From a virus, in IMG/VR virus record IMGVR_UViG_3300035701_000223, positions 1 through 27,765 of that record: a DNA stretch of 27,765 bases. One strand, 5' to 3'. The position numbers were made by a program, and so were the translations under genes. The first letter of the stretch is position 1. The number at the start of each line of letters is the position of its first letter. Positions 20,357 to 26,261 of the stretch are shown one piece after another. The notes beneath the pieces were generated by a model, which was given only the letters and a program-made list of their open reading frames with translations, had not been told where the DNA came from and ran no database searches.

Positions 20357-20658
20357 AGATTGATTTCTCGGTTCCATTGAAGGCACTTAGCGGGGAGGAC
20401 ATCAAGGACGGCAAGGGCGACGCGTTTACGCTCAGGGACGCAGCCGTTGTCGCACTCGATGCCTTATCTGACGATGACCGAAAACTCGATGGTAAAGAGA
20501 AATACCGACGGGGAGCGCTGGCATCTCGCATCTACGGCTGCAAGGAACCCGTCATGTTGGACGTGGATGACGCGAAGCTCGTGAAGGACTTGATCGGCAA
20601 GATATACGGGCCACGCATTGTCAAGGAAGCCTGGGACCTGCTGGAAGGCAAAGAATAA
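20353..20658 (+). CDS. Conserved small phage protein (101 aa)
   Basis: ATGA start. Structure: N-terminal PLKALSGEDIKDG, a helical middle (TLRDAAVVALDALSD), then KEKYRRGALASRIYG and a C-terminal DDAKLVKDLIGKIYGPRIVKEAWDLLEGKE. This layout is seen in small phage proteins of unknown function near replication or lysis genes. It ends in GKE, like the cassette tails at 13.6-15.7 kb. TAATG couples it to the next gene. Confidence 0.6.
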   Translation: MKIDFSVPLKALSGEDIKDGKGDAFTLRDAAVVALDALSDDDRKLDGKEKYRRGALASRIYGCKEPVMLDVDDAKLVKDLIGKIYGPRIVKEAWDLLEGKE

Positions 20659-20963
20659 TGGCAATCAGGACTCGAGAGGCTTTTGTCATCACCTTATCGG
20701 TCCTGACGGCCGGATTCATATATTCATCCTACCGTCCGGCTCCCTATGCCGAATTTGCCGCCGCCGTCGTCGCCGTCTTCGGTGGATATGGTTACAAACG
20801 CCTGATGCAACGCAGGGGCGAATACCAACCAAACGGCAACGGTAATGGTCACGGCAAGGAGATTCCGTCGGATCGGCCAAGCGTCACGATGGTAATGGAT
20901 AAGCCAATAATTGACGATAGTTATACACGCATAGATAAACCGAGCGGGATAACTGCAGAATGA
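20658..20963 (+). CDS. Membrane protein with two hydrophobic segments (101 aa), possible holin
   Basis: Residues 9-25 (FVITLSVLTAGFIYSSY) and 31-45 (EFAAAVVAVFGGYGYKRL) are hydrophobic, with short basic ends, followed by a hydrophilic Asn/Gly-rich tail (NGNGNGHGKE). This two-helix topology and its place between the endolysin and a coiled-coil membrane protein make it the best holin candidate in the window. Not diagnostic. Ends with ATGA overlap. Confidence 0.5.
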   Translation: MAIRTREAFVITLSVLTAGFIYSSYRPAPYAEFAAAVVAVFGGYGYKRLMQRRGEYQPNGNGNGHGKEIPSDRPSVTMVMDKPIIDDSYTRIDKPSGITAE

Positions 20964-21571
20964 AAAAAATCCATTGGATTGCCCTTGCGTTGGCAATCGC
21001 ATTCGGCATCGCAGTCTGTGACGGCTTGCGGATCCGCGATAAGGCGTCCGTAGTCGTCGGGCGTTACCAAGAGGCGGCGGCTATTGCCGAAGCCGATGCC
21101 AAAATCAAAGATGCACTAATTGCCAAACAGAACACAATCATTGGGCAAAAGGATAAGGAGATTGCCGAGAAGATCAAGATCATTGGTCAAAAAACCAACG
21201 CCATTGGTCAGAAAGATAAGGAGCTGGACAAAATAAGGGGCACATGGCCCAAATTAAGCGCCGATTGCCGGGCCAAGCTTCTTGAACTGGACAATACGTG
21301 GGCTCAGAAGTTCAGTCTTTCAGAAGCCATTATTGCGGAGAAAGATAAGGTTATCTCCGCATGGGCCGTAAAGTTCAACGCGCAGGTCGTCATCTCTGAG
21401 TCCTGGAAAGCGAAATACGACGCAGAGTGTCGCCTTTTGCAATTGGCAACTCAGGGCTGGAAGGTTGCCGAGCGAAAACTCCGATGGACGCGGGTCATGT
21501 CAACCGTTAAGTCCGGCTTAATAGTTGGTACGCTCGGCTATATCGGATATTCAGCCATCAAGGGAAAATGA
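20960..21571 (+). CDS. Coiled-coil protein with N- and C-terminal membrane segments, spanin-like
   Basis: 203 aa. Residues 5-21 (HWIALALAIAFGIAVCDG) are a signal anchor; IAVC is a poor lipobox. Residues ~40-95 repeat I-x-GQKDKEI three times (IIGQKDKEIAEK, IIGQKTNAIGQK, DKELDK), a periodic coiled coil. Residues ~183-200 (SGLIVGTLGYIGYSAIKG) are a C-terminal membrane helix. A protein joining two membranes by a coiled coil is the design of a unimolecular spanin; an Rz-like or tail-chaperone role is also possible. If a spanin, the host is Gram-negative. Confidence 0.5.
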   Translation: MKKIHWIALALAIAFGIAVCDGLRIRDKASVVVGRYQEAAAIAEADAKIKDALIAKQNTIIGQKDKEIAEKIKIIGQKTNAIGQKDKELDKIRGTWPKLSADCRAKLLELDNTWAQKFSLSEAIIAEKDKVISAWAVKFNAQVVISESWKAKYDAECRLLQLATQGWKVAERKLRWTRVMSTVKSGLIVGTLGYIGYSAIKGK

Positions 21572-21572
21572 G

Positions 21573-21917
21573 ATGTCACTATCAGTAGGCGAAGTTACGG
21601 CAATCGGGGTCGGTCTCGGCAATATAGCGGCCTGGACAAAGCTCATTTATGACGCCCGGAAGAACGGCAAGAACGGGAACGGCAAGATCTGTCCTCTTCA
21701 TTCCGGGATTGTTACAGGAATAGAGACGGGAGAAAAACAAAAGGCGGAACTGGCAGAGGAAATTAAAAACCTTCATGCCGAGAACCGCCAGGATCACCAG
21801 CAAATCTTTACCGATATTAAGGCACTCTCTGTATCCGTTGCTAGTGCCGCCGCCGCTGCCGCTACCGCCGCCACTGCCGCTATCGAATTTACGAAGAAAA
21901 GAAGAGGCAAGGCATGA
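21573..21917 (+). CDS. Ala-rich coiled-coil / membrane-associated protein (114 aa)
   Basis: ATG at 21573, five bases after the previous stop with AAGGGA upstream. N-terminus (SVGEVTAIGVGLGNIAAWTKLI) is weakly hydrophobic; CPLHSGI may bind metal; the middle is charged helix; a 15-residue Ala/Thr run (ASAAAAAATAATAA) precedes a basic tail. A 36-bp GCC/GCT-rich stretch encodes the Ala run. No family recognised. Confidence 0.5.
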   Translation: MSLSVGEVTAIGVGLGNIAAWTKLIYDARKNGKNGNGKICPLHSGIVTGIETGEKQKAELAEEIKNLHAENRQDHQQIFTDIKALSVSVASAAAAAATAATAAIEFTKKRRGKA

Positions 21918-22057
21918 ACATCATCCCCGAGTATTTGAATATAGCTTTTGCCTTTCAGCTCAAGCTCCAGCTCTCGCCGTTGAATATCGGCGCACTGATC
22001 GCGCTCGGGTTCTGTCTGGTCGTGGTGTGGCGGTGGGCGAAAGGAAAAACAAGATGA
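21914..22057 (+). CDS. 47-aa membrane peptide
   Basis: ATGA overlap. One hydrophobic helix, IGALIALGFCLVVVWRW, then KGKTR. The DNA coding it is repeated in a second small gene at 22434 (44 bp, one mismatch). Function unknown; possible holin or membrane partner. Confidence 0.5.
   Translation: MNIIPEYLNIAFAFQLKLQLSPLNIGALIALGFCLVVVWRWAKGKTR
21993..22036 (+). repeat. 44-bp direct repeat coding a membrane helix, copy 1
   Basis: 21993-22036 and 22453-22496 match at 43 of 44 positions (T versus C near the end). Both are translated in the same frame as ALIALGFCLVVxWRW. Confidence 0.9.
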
Positions 22058-22155
22058 AGGAATCCTTGGATGATAAAATTGGTGAAATCCGATTTTTATT
22101 ATATGTAATCATGGGGGAATTAGCCATTGTTGCAATGTGCCTTATTGTTAAGTAG
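22054..22155 (+). CDS. 33-aa membrane peptide
   Basis: ATGA overlap with SD AAAGGAAAAACAAG. Acidic start (MKESLDDKIGEIR) and one membrane helix (FLLYVIMGELAIVAMCLIVK). Common phage-type mini-protein, function unknown. Confidence 0.5.
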   Translation: MKESLDDKIGEIRFLLYVIMGELAIVAMCLIVK

Positions 22156-22160
22156 GTAAA

Positions 22161-22418
22161 ATGAAAACCGCCTTTGATTCGATAACGCAATTATATCAAT
22201 TTAAGTCCGGCGAGATGATCTATGTAATTGTTCATTATGAGAAGGGTATGCCTAGAAAGGCCGCCCTTCAAAGTTTGGAATATTCGGCTCGGTCAAGCGC
22301 AGAGGAAATATGGACTCAACGATACCCAAATAAACCCTGTCCCCCTGGGCATCTTGAAGGCAGGATCATAAATGGATGTCCGCCATGTCGCCTATTTCCT
22401 AAAGGATACATTGCATGA
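22161..22418 (+). CDS. Hypothetical protein with C-terminal Cys pairs (85 aa)
   Basis: ATG with AAGTAGGTAAA upstream. Beta-alpha N-terminal half (YVIVHYEKGMPRKAAL). The C-terminus has CPPGH and CPPC (~59-76), a likely zinc site. No known family. Confidence 0.55.
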   Translation: MKTAFDSITQLYQFKSGEMIYVIVHYEKGMPRKAALQSLEYSARSSAEEIWTQRYPNKPCPPGHLEGRIINGCPPCRLFPKGYIA

Positions 22419-22433
22419 CCACCAGGAGGGCCG

Positions 22434-22514
22434 ATGACCCGCCACTTACTGACACTGATCGCGCTCGGGTTCTGTCTGGTCGTGGCGTGGCGGTGGTATA
22501 AGAGGCGGAGTTAA
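22434..22514 (+). CDS. 26-aa membrane peptide, repeat-related
   Basis: ATG with strong SD CACCAGGAGGGCCG. MTRHLLTLIALGFCLVVAWR then WYKRRS. Its helix is the second copy of the 44-bp repeat, and its start context (ACCAGGA..CCGATGAxCCGCC) recurs at the membrane gene starting at 22943. TAATG couples it to the methyltransferase. Confidence 0.55.
   Translation: MTRHLLTLIALGFCLVVAWRWYKRRS
22453..22496 (+). repeat. 44-bp direct repeat coding a membrane helix, copy 2
   Basis: Partner of 21993-22036, 43 of 44 bases identical. It could drive deletion or gene conversion across the 460-bp interval. Confidence 0.9.
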
Positions 22515-22930
22515 TGACCTATGATGGGGCTAAGGACGGGAAGCATTATTGGCTAACACCGCTTGATTTGATGGATCAATTAAATCGTGAGTTTCAATTC
22601 GATTTTGATCCATGTCCCTATCCGATTCCAGAAGGGTTTGATGGCCTTGCTGTTGAATGGGGAAAATCAAATTATGTAAATCCGCCTTTTAATGGTCCAA
22701 CTAAATGGGTTCGGAAGGCTCTTGAAGAATACAAAAAGGGCAAAAAGATAGTCTTTGTTTTTCCTATTGACAAATGGATTCATTGGTTCATTGAGGCTGG
22801 GGCCGAGATCCGCAATTTGAAAGACGTGAAATGGTGTGCCATTGAGGATGGCCAACCGGGAAAAGGAACCGGACGTCATATTGCCTGCTTTGTCTTGGAT
22901 CCCAAAAGGCCAAATAGGGAAAAGACATGA
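22514..22930 (+). CDS. Phage N6-adenine DNA methyltransferase (Dam-type)
   Basis: 138 aa. The blocks HYWLTPLDLMDQL, FDFDPCPYP, GLAVEWGKSNYVNPPFNGPT KWVRKALEE are the signature of the phage DNA N-6-adenine methyltransferase family; NPPF is the catalytic (D/N)PP(Y/F) motif. It lacks a clear FxGxG motif, which this compact family handles differently. Probable role: methylating phage DNA to escape restriction. The length is near the short end for the family. It lies between two membrane mini-genes with matching start regions. Confidence 0.85.
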   Translation: MTYDGAKDGKHYWLTPLDLMDQLNREFQFDFDPCPYPIPEGFDGLAVEWGKSNYVNPPFNGPTKWVRKALEEYKKGKKIVFVFPIDKWIHWFIEAGAEIRNLKDVKWCAIEDGQPGKGTGRHIACFVLDPKRPNREKT

Positions 22931-22942
22931 CCAGGAATTCCG

Positions 22943-23206
22943 ATGAGCCGCCACTTGAAACGACGGTTAAGAAGCCTTGGCGGTTTCTTCGCGCTAGGCA
23001 TGGGTACGGATGTACTCGTCGTCCTCTGGTATCGCTCGGTCTCAAGCGGCATAGTATTTATGGCGATGTGTGTATCGTTCTTGGTTACACTTGTACCATT
23101 TCTGGTAACAGAACGTGGCATCACGGCGGGCAGGCGTGAACTTTTCGTGGCGTATGCGTTCGGGGCATCGGCGGGCACGCTTGTGGGGATGATGGTACGC
23201 ATTTGA
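22943..23206 (+). CDS. Membrane protein with two or three TM helices (87 aa)
   Basis: ATG at 22943, AGGA seven bases upstream. Segments GGFFALGMGTDVLVVLWY, GIVFMAMCVSFLVTLVPFL and FVAYAFGASAGTLVGMMV are membrane-spanning. The start MSRHL and its leader resemble the gene at 22434, a sign of shared ancestry by cassette copying. It overlaps the methyltransferase start by TTGA. Confidence 0.6.
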   Translation: MSRHLKRRLRSLGGFFALGMGTDVLVVLWYRSVSSGIVFMAMCVSFLVTLVPFLVTERGITAGRRELFVAYAFGASAGTLVGMMVRI

Positions 23207-23976
23207 TCTATCATGGCGACTGCCTTGACGTGATGCGCGGCATGGAACCGGATAGCGTGGATGCTATCGTTACCGACCCGCCATATGGCCTTGAATTCAT
23301 GGGGAAGGAATTTGATACGTTCCATGACTTCGATATTCCAGCCGATTTTGGGATGTGGCTTGCCGGGTTCATAGACGGAGAGGGTAATTTTGACATTCAT
23401 CGCCAGCATAGGCCGAGCGGGGACTATTACTACTGCCGATTTGAGATTAGTCTTCGCGCCGACGACGGCGGTATATTATCCATGCTCAAAGAGCGACTTG
23501 GGGGGAAGGTTTATTCTGGAAGTTCAATCCTAAACGGGAAGACGCACCAGAAGCAACGATGGGAGCTTGTCGCCCGCGCTGAATGTGCTCGGTTAGTAGG
23601 AGTATTGGACCGTTATCCACTACAAAGCAAAAAGAAAAGGGACTTCATTATTTGGCGCGAGGCATTGGCGGAGTCAATGAAAAACCCTGGGGTCAATCGC
23701 CCAGAATTGATGGCTGGGTTTTGGGAGAGATTAAGGGGTCTCCGGGAATATTGCGGGCCAATTACCGAATCGTCGGTTTTCATAAACGCGGCAAACCCAC
23801 GCGGGTTCGACCACTTCTTTTATCAATGGGCCGTTGAAGCCCTGCGTGTCGCCAAGCCCGGATGCCACCTACTCGCGTTTGGAGGAACGCGGACGAGCCA
23901 TAGACTCACGTGTGCAATTGAAGATGCGGGTTGGGAAATCCGCGATTGCCTCATGTGGGTTTACGGCTCGGGCTAA
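23203..23976 (+). CDS. Beta-class DNA methyltransferase, N-terminal part, with in-frame LAGLIDADG domain; ends at UAA
   Basis: TTG start (MIYHGDCLDVMRGMEPDSVD, typical of these enzymes). DPPY (residues 25-28) is catalytic motif IV. At about residues 50-190 an unrelated domain begins WLAGFIDGEGNF, an exact LAGLIDADG motif, and continues as a single-motif homing endonuclease (RFEISLRADDGGILSMLKER LGGKVYSG...). The methyltransferase resumes at NPRGFDHFFYQWAVEALRVA KPGCHLLAFGG...MWVYGSG, where the frame stops at UAA (23974-23976). The rest of the enzyme continues in another frame from 23982. Intein splice blocks are not visible. Either an 8-nt insertion broke the gene or the ribosome skips it. 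Confidence 0.85.
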   Translation: MIYHGDCLDVMRGMEPDSVDAIVTDPPYGLEFMGKEFDTFHDFDIPADFGMWLAGFIDGEGNFDIHRQHRPSGDYYYCRFEISLRADDGGILSMLKERLGGKVYSGSSILNGKTHQKQRWELVARAECARLVGVLDRYPLQSKKKRDFIIWREALAESMKNPGVNRPELMAGFWERLRGLREYCGPITESSVFINAANPRGFDHFFYQWAVEALRVAKPGCHLLAFGGTRTSHRLTCAIEDAGWEIRDCLMWVYGSG

Positions 23977-23981
23977 CTGGC

Positions 23982-24953
23982 TTCCCTAAAAGTTTAGATG
24001 TGAGCAAGGCGATAGACAAGGCGGCGGGGGCGAAACGGGAAGTTGTAGGGACTTATAGGATTACTGGATTGACGCCAAATCGTAAAAACTTTGGAGCGGA
24101 TAATAGAAGTGGTGGTCAAGGTATGGGATTTCGACCGGGAGATATCCCCATTGTCGCCCCTGCAACCGACGCCGCCCGCAAATGGGCGGGATTTGGGACT
24201 TCTCTCAAGCCCGCCTATGAACCCATCATCATGGCCCGCAAGCCGCTGGATGGCACGGTAGCCGCGAACGTCCAGAAGTGGGGGTGCGGAGCTATCAATA
24301 TCGACGGGTGCAGGGTTCCAGCTAATGGGGATATGGTCAATGCCCGGAAAGACAAGGGCAACATTCAAGATAAAGGGCGAACTTCCCAAGTATTATCCAC
24401 TCCGCAAGGGACACCTTGGGATGGGACGCAGGGTCGCTGGCCCGCGAACCTGATCCACGACGGGAGCGACGAGGTGCTGGAACTGTTCCCGAGTCCACAT
24501 GGGGCAGGTTCAAAATATGATGGTGGAAAATGGGGGAACAAAAGCAATGCTATGTTCCCGCTTCAAAGTGGGGCTAGGTTTGGCGACTCCGGTTCCGCCG
24601 CCCGCTTCTTCTACTGCGCTAAGGCAAGCCGGGCCGAGCGCGAGATCGGGTGCGAGGGGATGGAGGAAACTCTTAGGAAAACGATGAGCGGCGGGGATTG
24701 CCGGAGTGAAGGGAGAACGGCAAAGCACGGCCATTCGACAATGAGCAACGTCCATCCTTGTGTCAAGCCCCTCGCCCTCATGCGCTACCTCTGCCGACTC
24801 GTCACCCCGCCCAACGGCATCATCCTAGACCCGTTCATGGGAAGCGGCACGACCGGCATGGCGGCCAAGATTGAGGGATTCCGATTCATCGGGATTGAGA
24901 AAGAGCAAGAATACGTCGATATAGCAGAACGGAGAATCGAGGCGACGGCATGA
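23982..24953 (+). CDS. Beta-class DNA methyltransferase, C-terminal part (other frame)
   Basis: 323 aa continuing exactly where the upstream part stops: FPKSLDVSKAIDKAAGAKRE follows GSG in relatives. A target-recognition region lies in ~60-220. DPFMGSGTTG (~283-292) is the AdoMet-binding motif I, after HPCVKPLALMRYLCRLV. With motif IV first and motif I last, the enzyme is beta class, N4-cytosine or N6-adenine. There is no good start codon or SD at its beginning; a TTG at 23931 is out of place. On its own it would lack the catalytic motif, so it needs the upstream part. Confidence 0.85.
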   Translation, partial: FPKSLDVSKAIDKAAGAKREVVGTYRITGLTPNRKNFGADNRSGGQGMGFRPGDIPIVAPATDAARKWAGFGTSLKPAYEPIIMARKPLDGTVAANVQKWGCGAINIDGCRVPANGDMVNARKDKGNIQDKGRTSQVLSTPQGTPWDGTQGRWPANLIHDGSDEVLELFPSPHGAGSKYDGGKWGNKSNAMFPLQSGARFGDSGSAARFFYCAKASRAEREIGCEGMEETLRKTMSGGDCRSEGRTAKHGHSTMSNVHPCVKPLALMRYLCRLVTPPNGIILDPFMGSGTTGMAAKIEGFRFIGIEKEQEYVDIAERRIEATA

Positions 24954-25216
24954 AAGGCAAAACCTATTTCCTCAGCTTTGTGGAAGAGTGCGTAATGGAT
25001 CCTGCCTATTTCGAGTACGTAGGCGGGCGCATCGAGGTCTACGAGATAGGCCTCGACGCAGATCAATACGCCATCGAAGAGATCCGGTTCTTTACGAAAA
25101 ACCTGAGCGCCTATCACAAGTTGCGGGGCCGGTGGGATTTTGAGGACGCGACGGCGAAAGAATTGGAACGGCTGAGAAAGAAGATCACCGCCCTTAACGA
25201 TAAGGAGAAGGAATGA
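24950..25216 (+). CDS. Hypothetical 88-aa protein
   Basis: ATGA-coupled to the methyltransferase. MKGKTYFLSFVEECVMDPAY, GLDADQYAIEEIRFFTKNL, then a charged C-terminal helix (LERLRKKITALNDKEKE). No family recognised. Its terminal codons carry the next gene's SD (AAGGAGAAGG). Confidence 0.55.
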   Translation: MKGKTYFLSFVEECVMDPAYFEYVGGRIEVYEIGLDADQYAIEEIRFFTKNLSAYHKLRGRWDFEDATAKELERLRKKITALNDKEKE

Positions 25217-25383
25217 AGCGCATCGGTCAAATCATCGGGGTTGCCATCGTCGGCATCGGGTGCGTCTGCCTGCTTCCCCTGATCATCTTTATCGTTTTTA
25301 TCTATACGATTTTTGCCGTCACTAAAGCCATTTTTGTTGCAATTATGGCGGCAACGGCCAATAAACCGGAGATAACCCATTAA
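25213..25383 (+). CDS. Membrane protein with two TM segments (56 aa)
   Basis: ATGA-coupled, SD AAGGAGAAGGA. Two helices (IIGVAIVGIGCVCLLPLIIFIVFIYTIF and AVTKAIFVAIMAAT) and a short polar end. Last gene of the operon before the repeat-rich spacer. Small holin-like proteins have this shape; no proof. Confidence 0.55.
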   Translation: MKRIGQIIGVAIVGIGCVCLLPLIIFIVFIYTIFAVTKAIFVAIMAATANKPEITH

Positions 25384-25607
25384 CAATGACCGTACTTATT
25401 AAAGCAAGTGGTCGAATCCTTTAACAGCGAAAGCGCTTATTAAAGAAATCTTATTTACCTACCGGGTCGGGCATTACACCATTAATGGCTCATTAACGGC
25501 TCATAATATGGTGTATAAAGGTTGACACTTATTACTAACTGTAGCAGTTTTTGTCCACCCCGCGACAATCTGTCGCGAGAAATGTCGCGGCTCACATAAC
25601 CTAAACC
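25384..25607. promoter_or_regulatory. Repeat-rich non-coding region before the packaging genes
   Basis: 224 bp without a gene. It contains two CTTATTAAAG copies (25393, 25436 region), near-direct GGCTCATTAA/GGCTCATAAT copies, an inverted pair ACACCAT...ATGGTGT (about 25475-25515), TTGACA at 25522-25527 with no good -10, and the TGTCGCG sites described separately. Position just before the small terminase makes it a candidate promoter/operator or packaging (pac/cos) region. Confidence 0.45.
25561..25589. promoter_or_regulatory. Palindrome CGCGACA-ATC-TGTCGCG plus third half-site: candidate operator
   Basis: A perfect seven-base inverted repeat (25561-25567 and 25571-25577, spacer ATC), with another TGTCGCG at 25583-25589, 12 bp after the second arm. 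Downstream of a TTGACA and just before the ATG at 25608, it looks like a repressor operator or a terminase recognition site. No U-run follows, so it is not a terminator. Confidence 0.55.
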
Positions 25608-25793
25608 ATGAAAACCACCTTCCCCGCATTAATTAAAAGCATCAGCGTTAAATCGCTCTTGTCCGGCGATAAGGAAGGGGAGATACGGCTGCGCTTCCGA
25701 CCAAACGACATATTGCTTGACGGATTAAATAGATTACACCGGGCCGACGATGAGGTTTTTATAGTAATTATGGAACACGCGGAGGGAAAATGA
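25608..25793 (+). CDS. Small conserved phage protein (61 aa)
   Basis: ATG at 25608, no clear SD. The sequence ALIKSISVKSLLSGDKEGEI RLRFRPNDILLDGLNRLHRA resembles small phage proteins with the core KxLxSGDKxxRLxL...LNxLxxxDxxV. Beta-rich, unknown role. ATGA couples it to the next gene. Confidence 0.55.
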   Translation: MKTTFPALIKSISVKSLLSGDKEGEIRLRFRPNDILLDGLNRLHRADDEVFIVIMEHAEGK

Positions 25794-25960
25794 ATGGCCT
25801 ATGCGATATGTGTAAAGGACAAGCAACATTTCAGGATTCTCGAGGCGAATTTTGTGATGAGCATTATCGGATCAAGATTGTCCTTTCTGATGCATTTATG
25901 ACTGCATGGTTAATAAAAAACAGCGAAAAACAGCAGCATGTCCAAAGGAAAACCGTTTAA
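25790..25960 (+). CDS. Zinc-knuckle protein (56 aa)
   Basis: ATGA overlap with SD GGAGGG. CDMC (residues 5-8) and a later CDEH (~22-25) form a Cys/His zinc site (MNGLCDMCKGQATFQDSRGE FCDEH), followed by a short helix. It overlaps the small terminase gene by 23 bases. Confidence 0.55.
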   Translation: MNGLCDMCKGQATFQDSRGEFCDEHYRIKIVLSDAFMTAWLIKNSEKQQHVQRKTV

Positions 25961-26261
25961 ACCCAATCAATGCCCGAATCCCAGTGGGCGTCCGAAGGGG
26001 TCTGTCAATAAGTTCACGACCCTGAAGGCTGCGTTCCTCAATGTCTTTGAGCGCATGGGCGGAGAAGATGCCCTTCTCGCATGGGCCAAAGCATCAAATC
26101 ACAACACGGCGGCCTTTTATCAATGGATCACGAAGATCCTGCCTGCCGACATCAATCTTGGCAATACCCCCGATGCCGACGGCAAGGCTCAGGCGCTTCT
26201 CATCCGCGTCATTCACACGAAGGACGGCGATGGCGGCGGGAACGGCGACGGCGCTAAATGA
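25938..26261 (+). CDS. terS: Small terminase subunit-like protein (DUF5681-like start)
   Basis: 107 aa. The start FKPNQCPNPSGRPKGSVNKF is the DNA-associated N-terminus seen in many proteins next to terminases (DUF5681-type). A helical middle (AFLNVFERMGGEDALLAWAK) and ILPADINLG follow; the C-terminus is a Gly/Asp-rich tail (KDGDGGGNGDGAK). Adjacent to the large terminase with an ATGA overlap. It probably recognises packaging DNA and recruits the motor. Identification rests on position and the N-terminal motif. Confidence 0.65.
   Translation: MSKGKPFKPNQCPNPSGRPKGSVNKFTTLKAAFLNVFERMGGEDALLAWAKASNHNTAAFYQWITKILPADINLGNTPDADGKAQALLIRVIHTKDGDGGGNGDGAK

Noticed and set aside
22415-22501. 28-codon ORF from ATG 22415
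   Set aside because: It overlaps the better-supported gene at 22434 in another frame, and the strong AGGAGG serves the 22434 start.
22927-23139. 70-aa ORF from ATG 22927
   Set aside because: Its composition looks random, while the 22943 frame encodes clear membrane helices.
23350-23775. Intein in the methyltransferase
   Set aside because: No N-terminal Cys/Ser splice block, no C-terminal His-Asn, and the insert is too short for splicing plus endonuclease domains.
23931-23981. Independent start (TTG 23931) for the second methyltransferase part
   Set aside because: The first 17 residues from it read like a shadow, the SD is absent, and the protein would lack catalytic motif IV. A continuation of the upstream part explains the sequence better.
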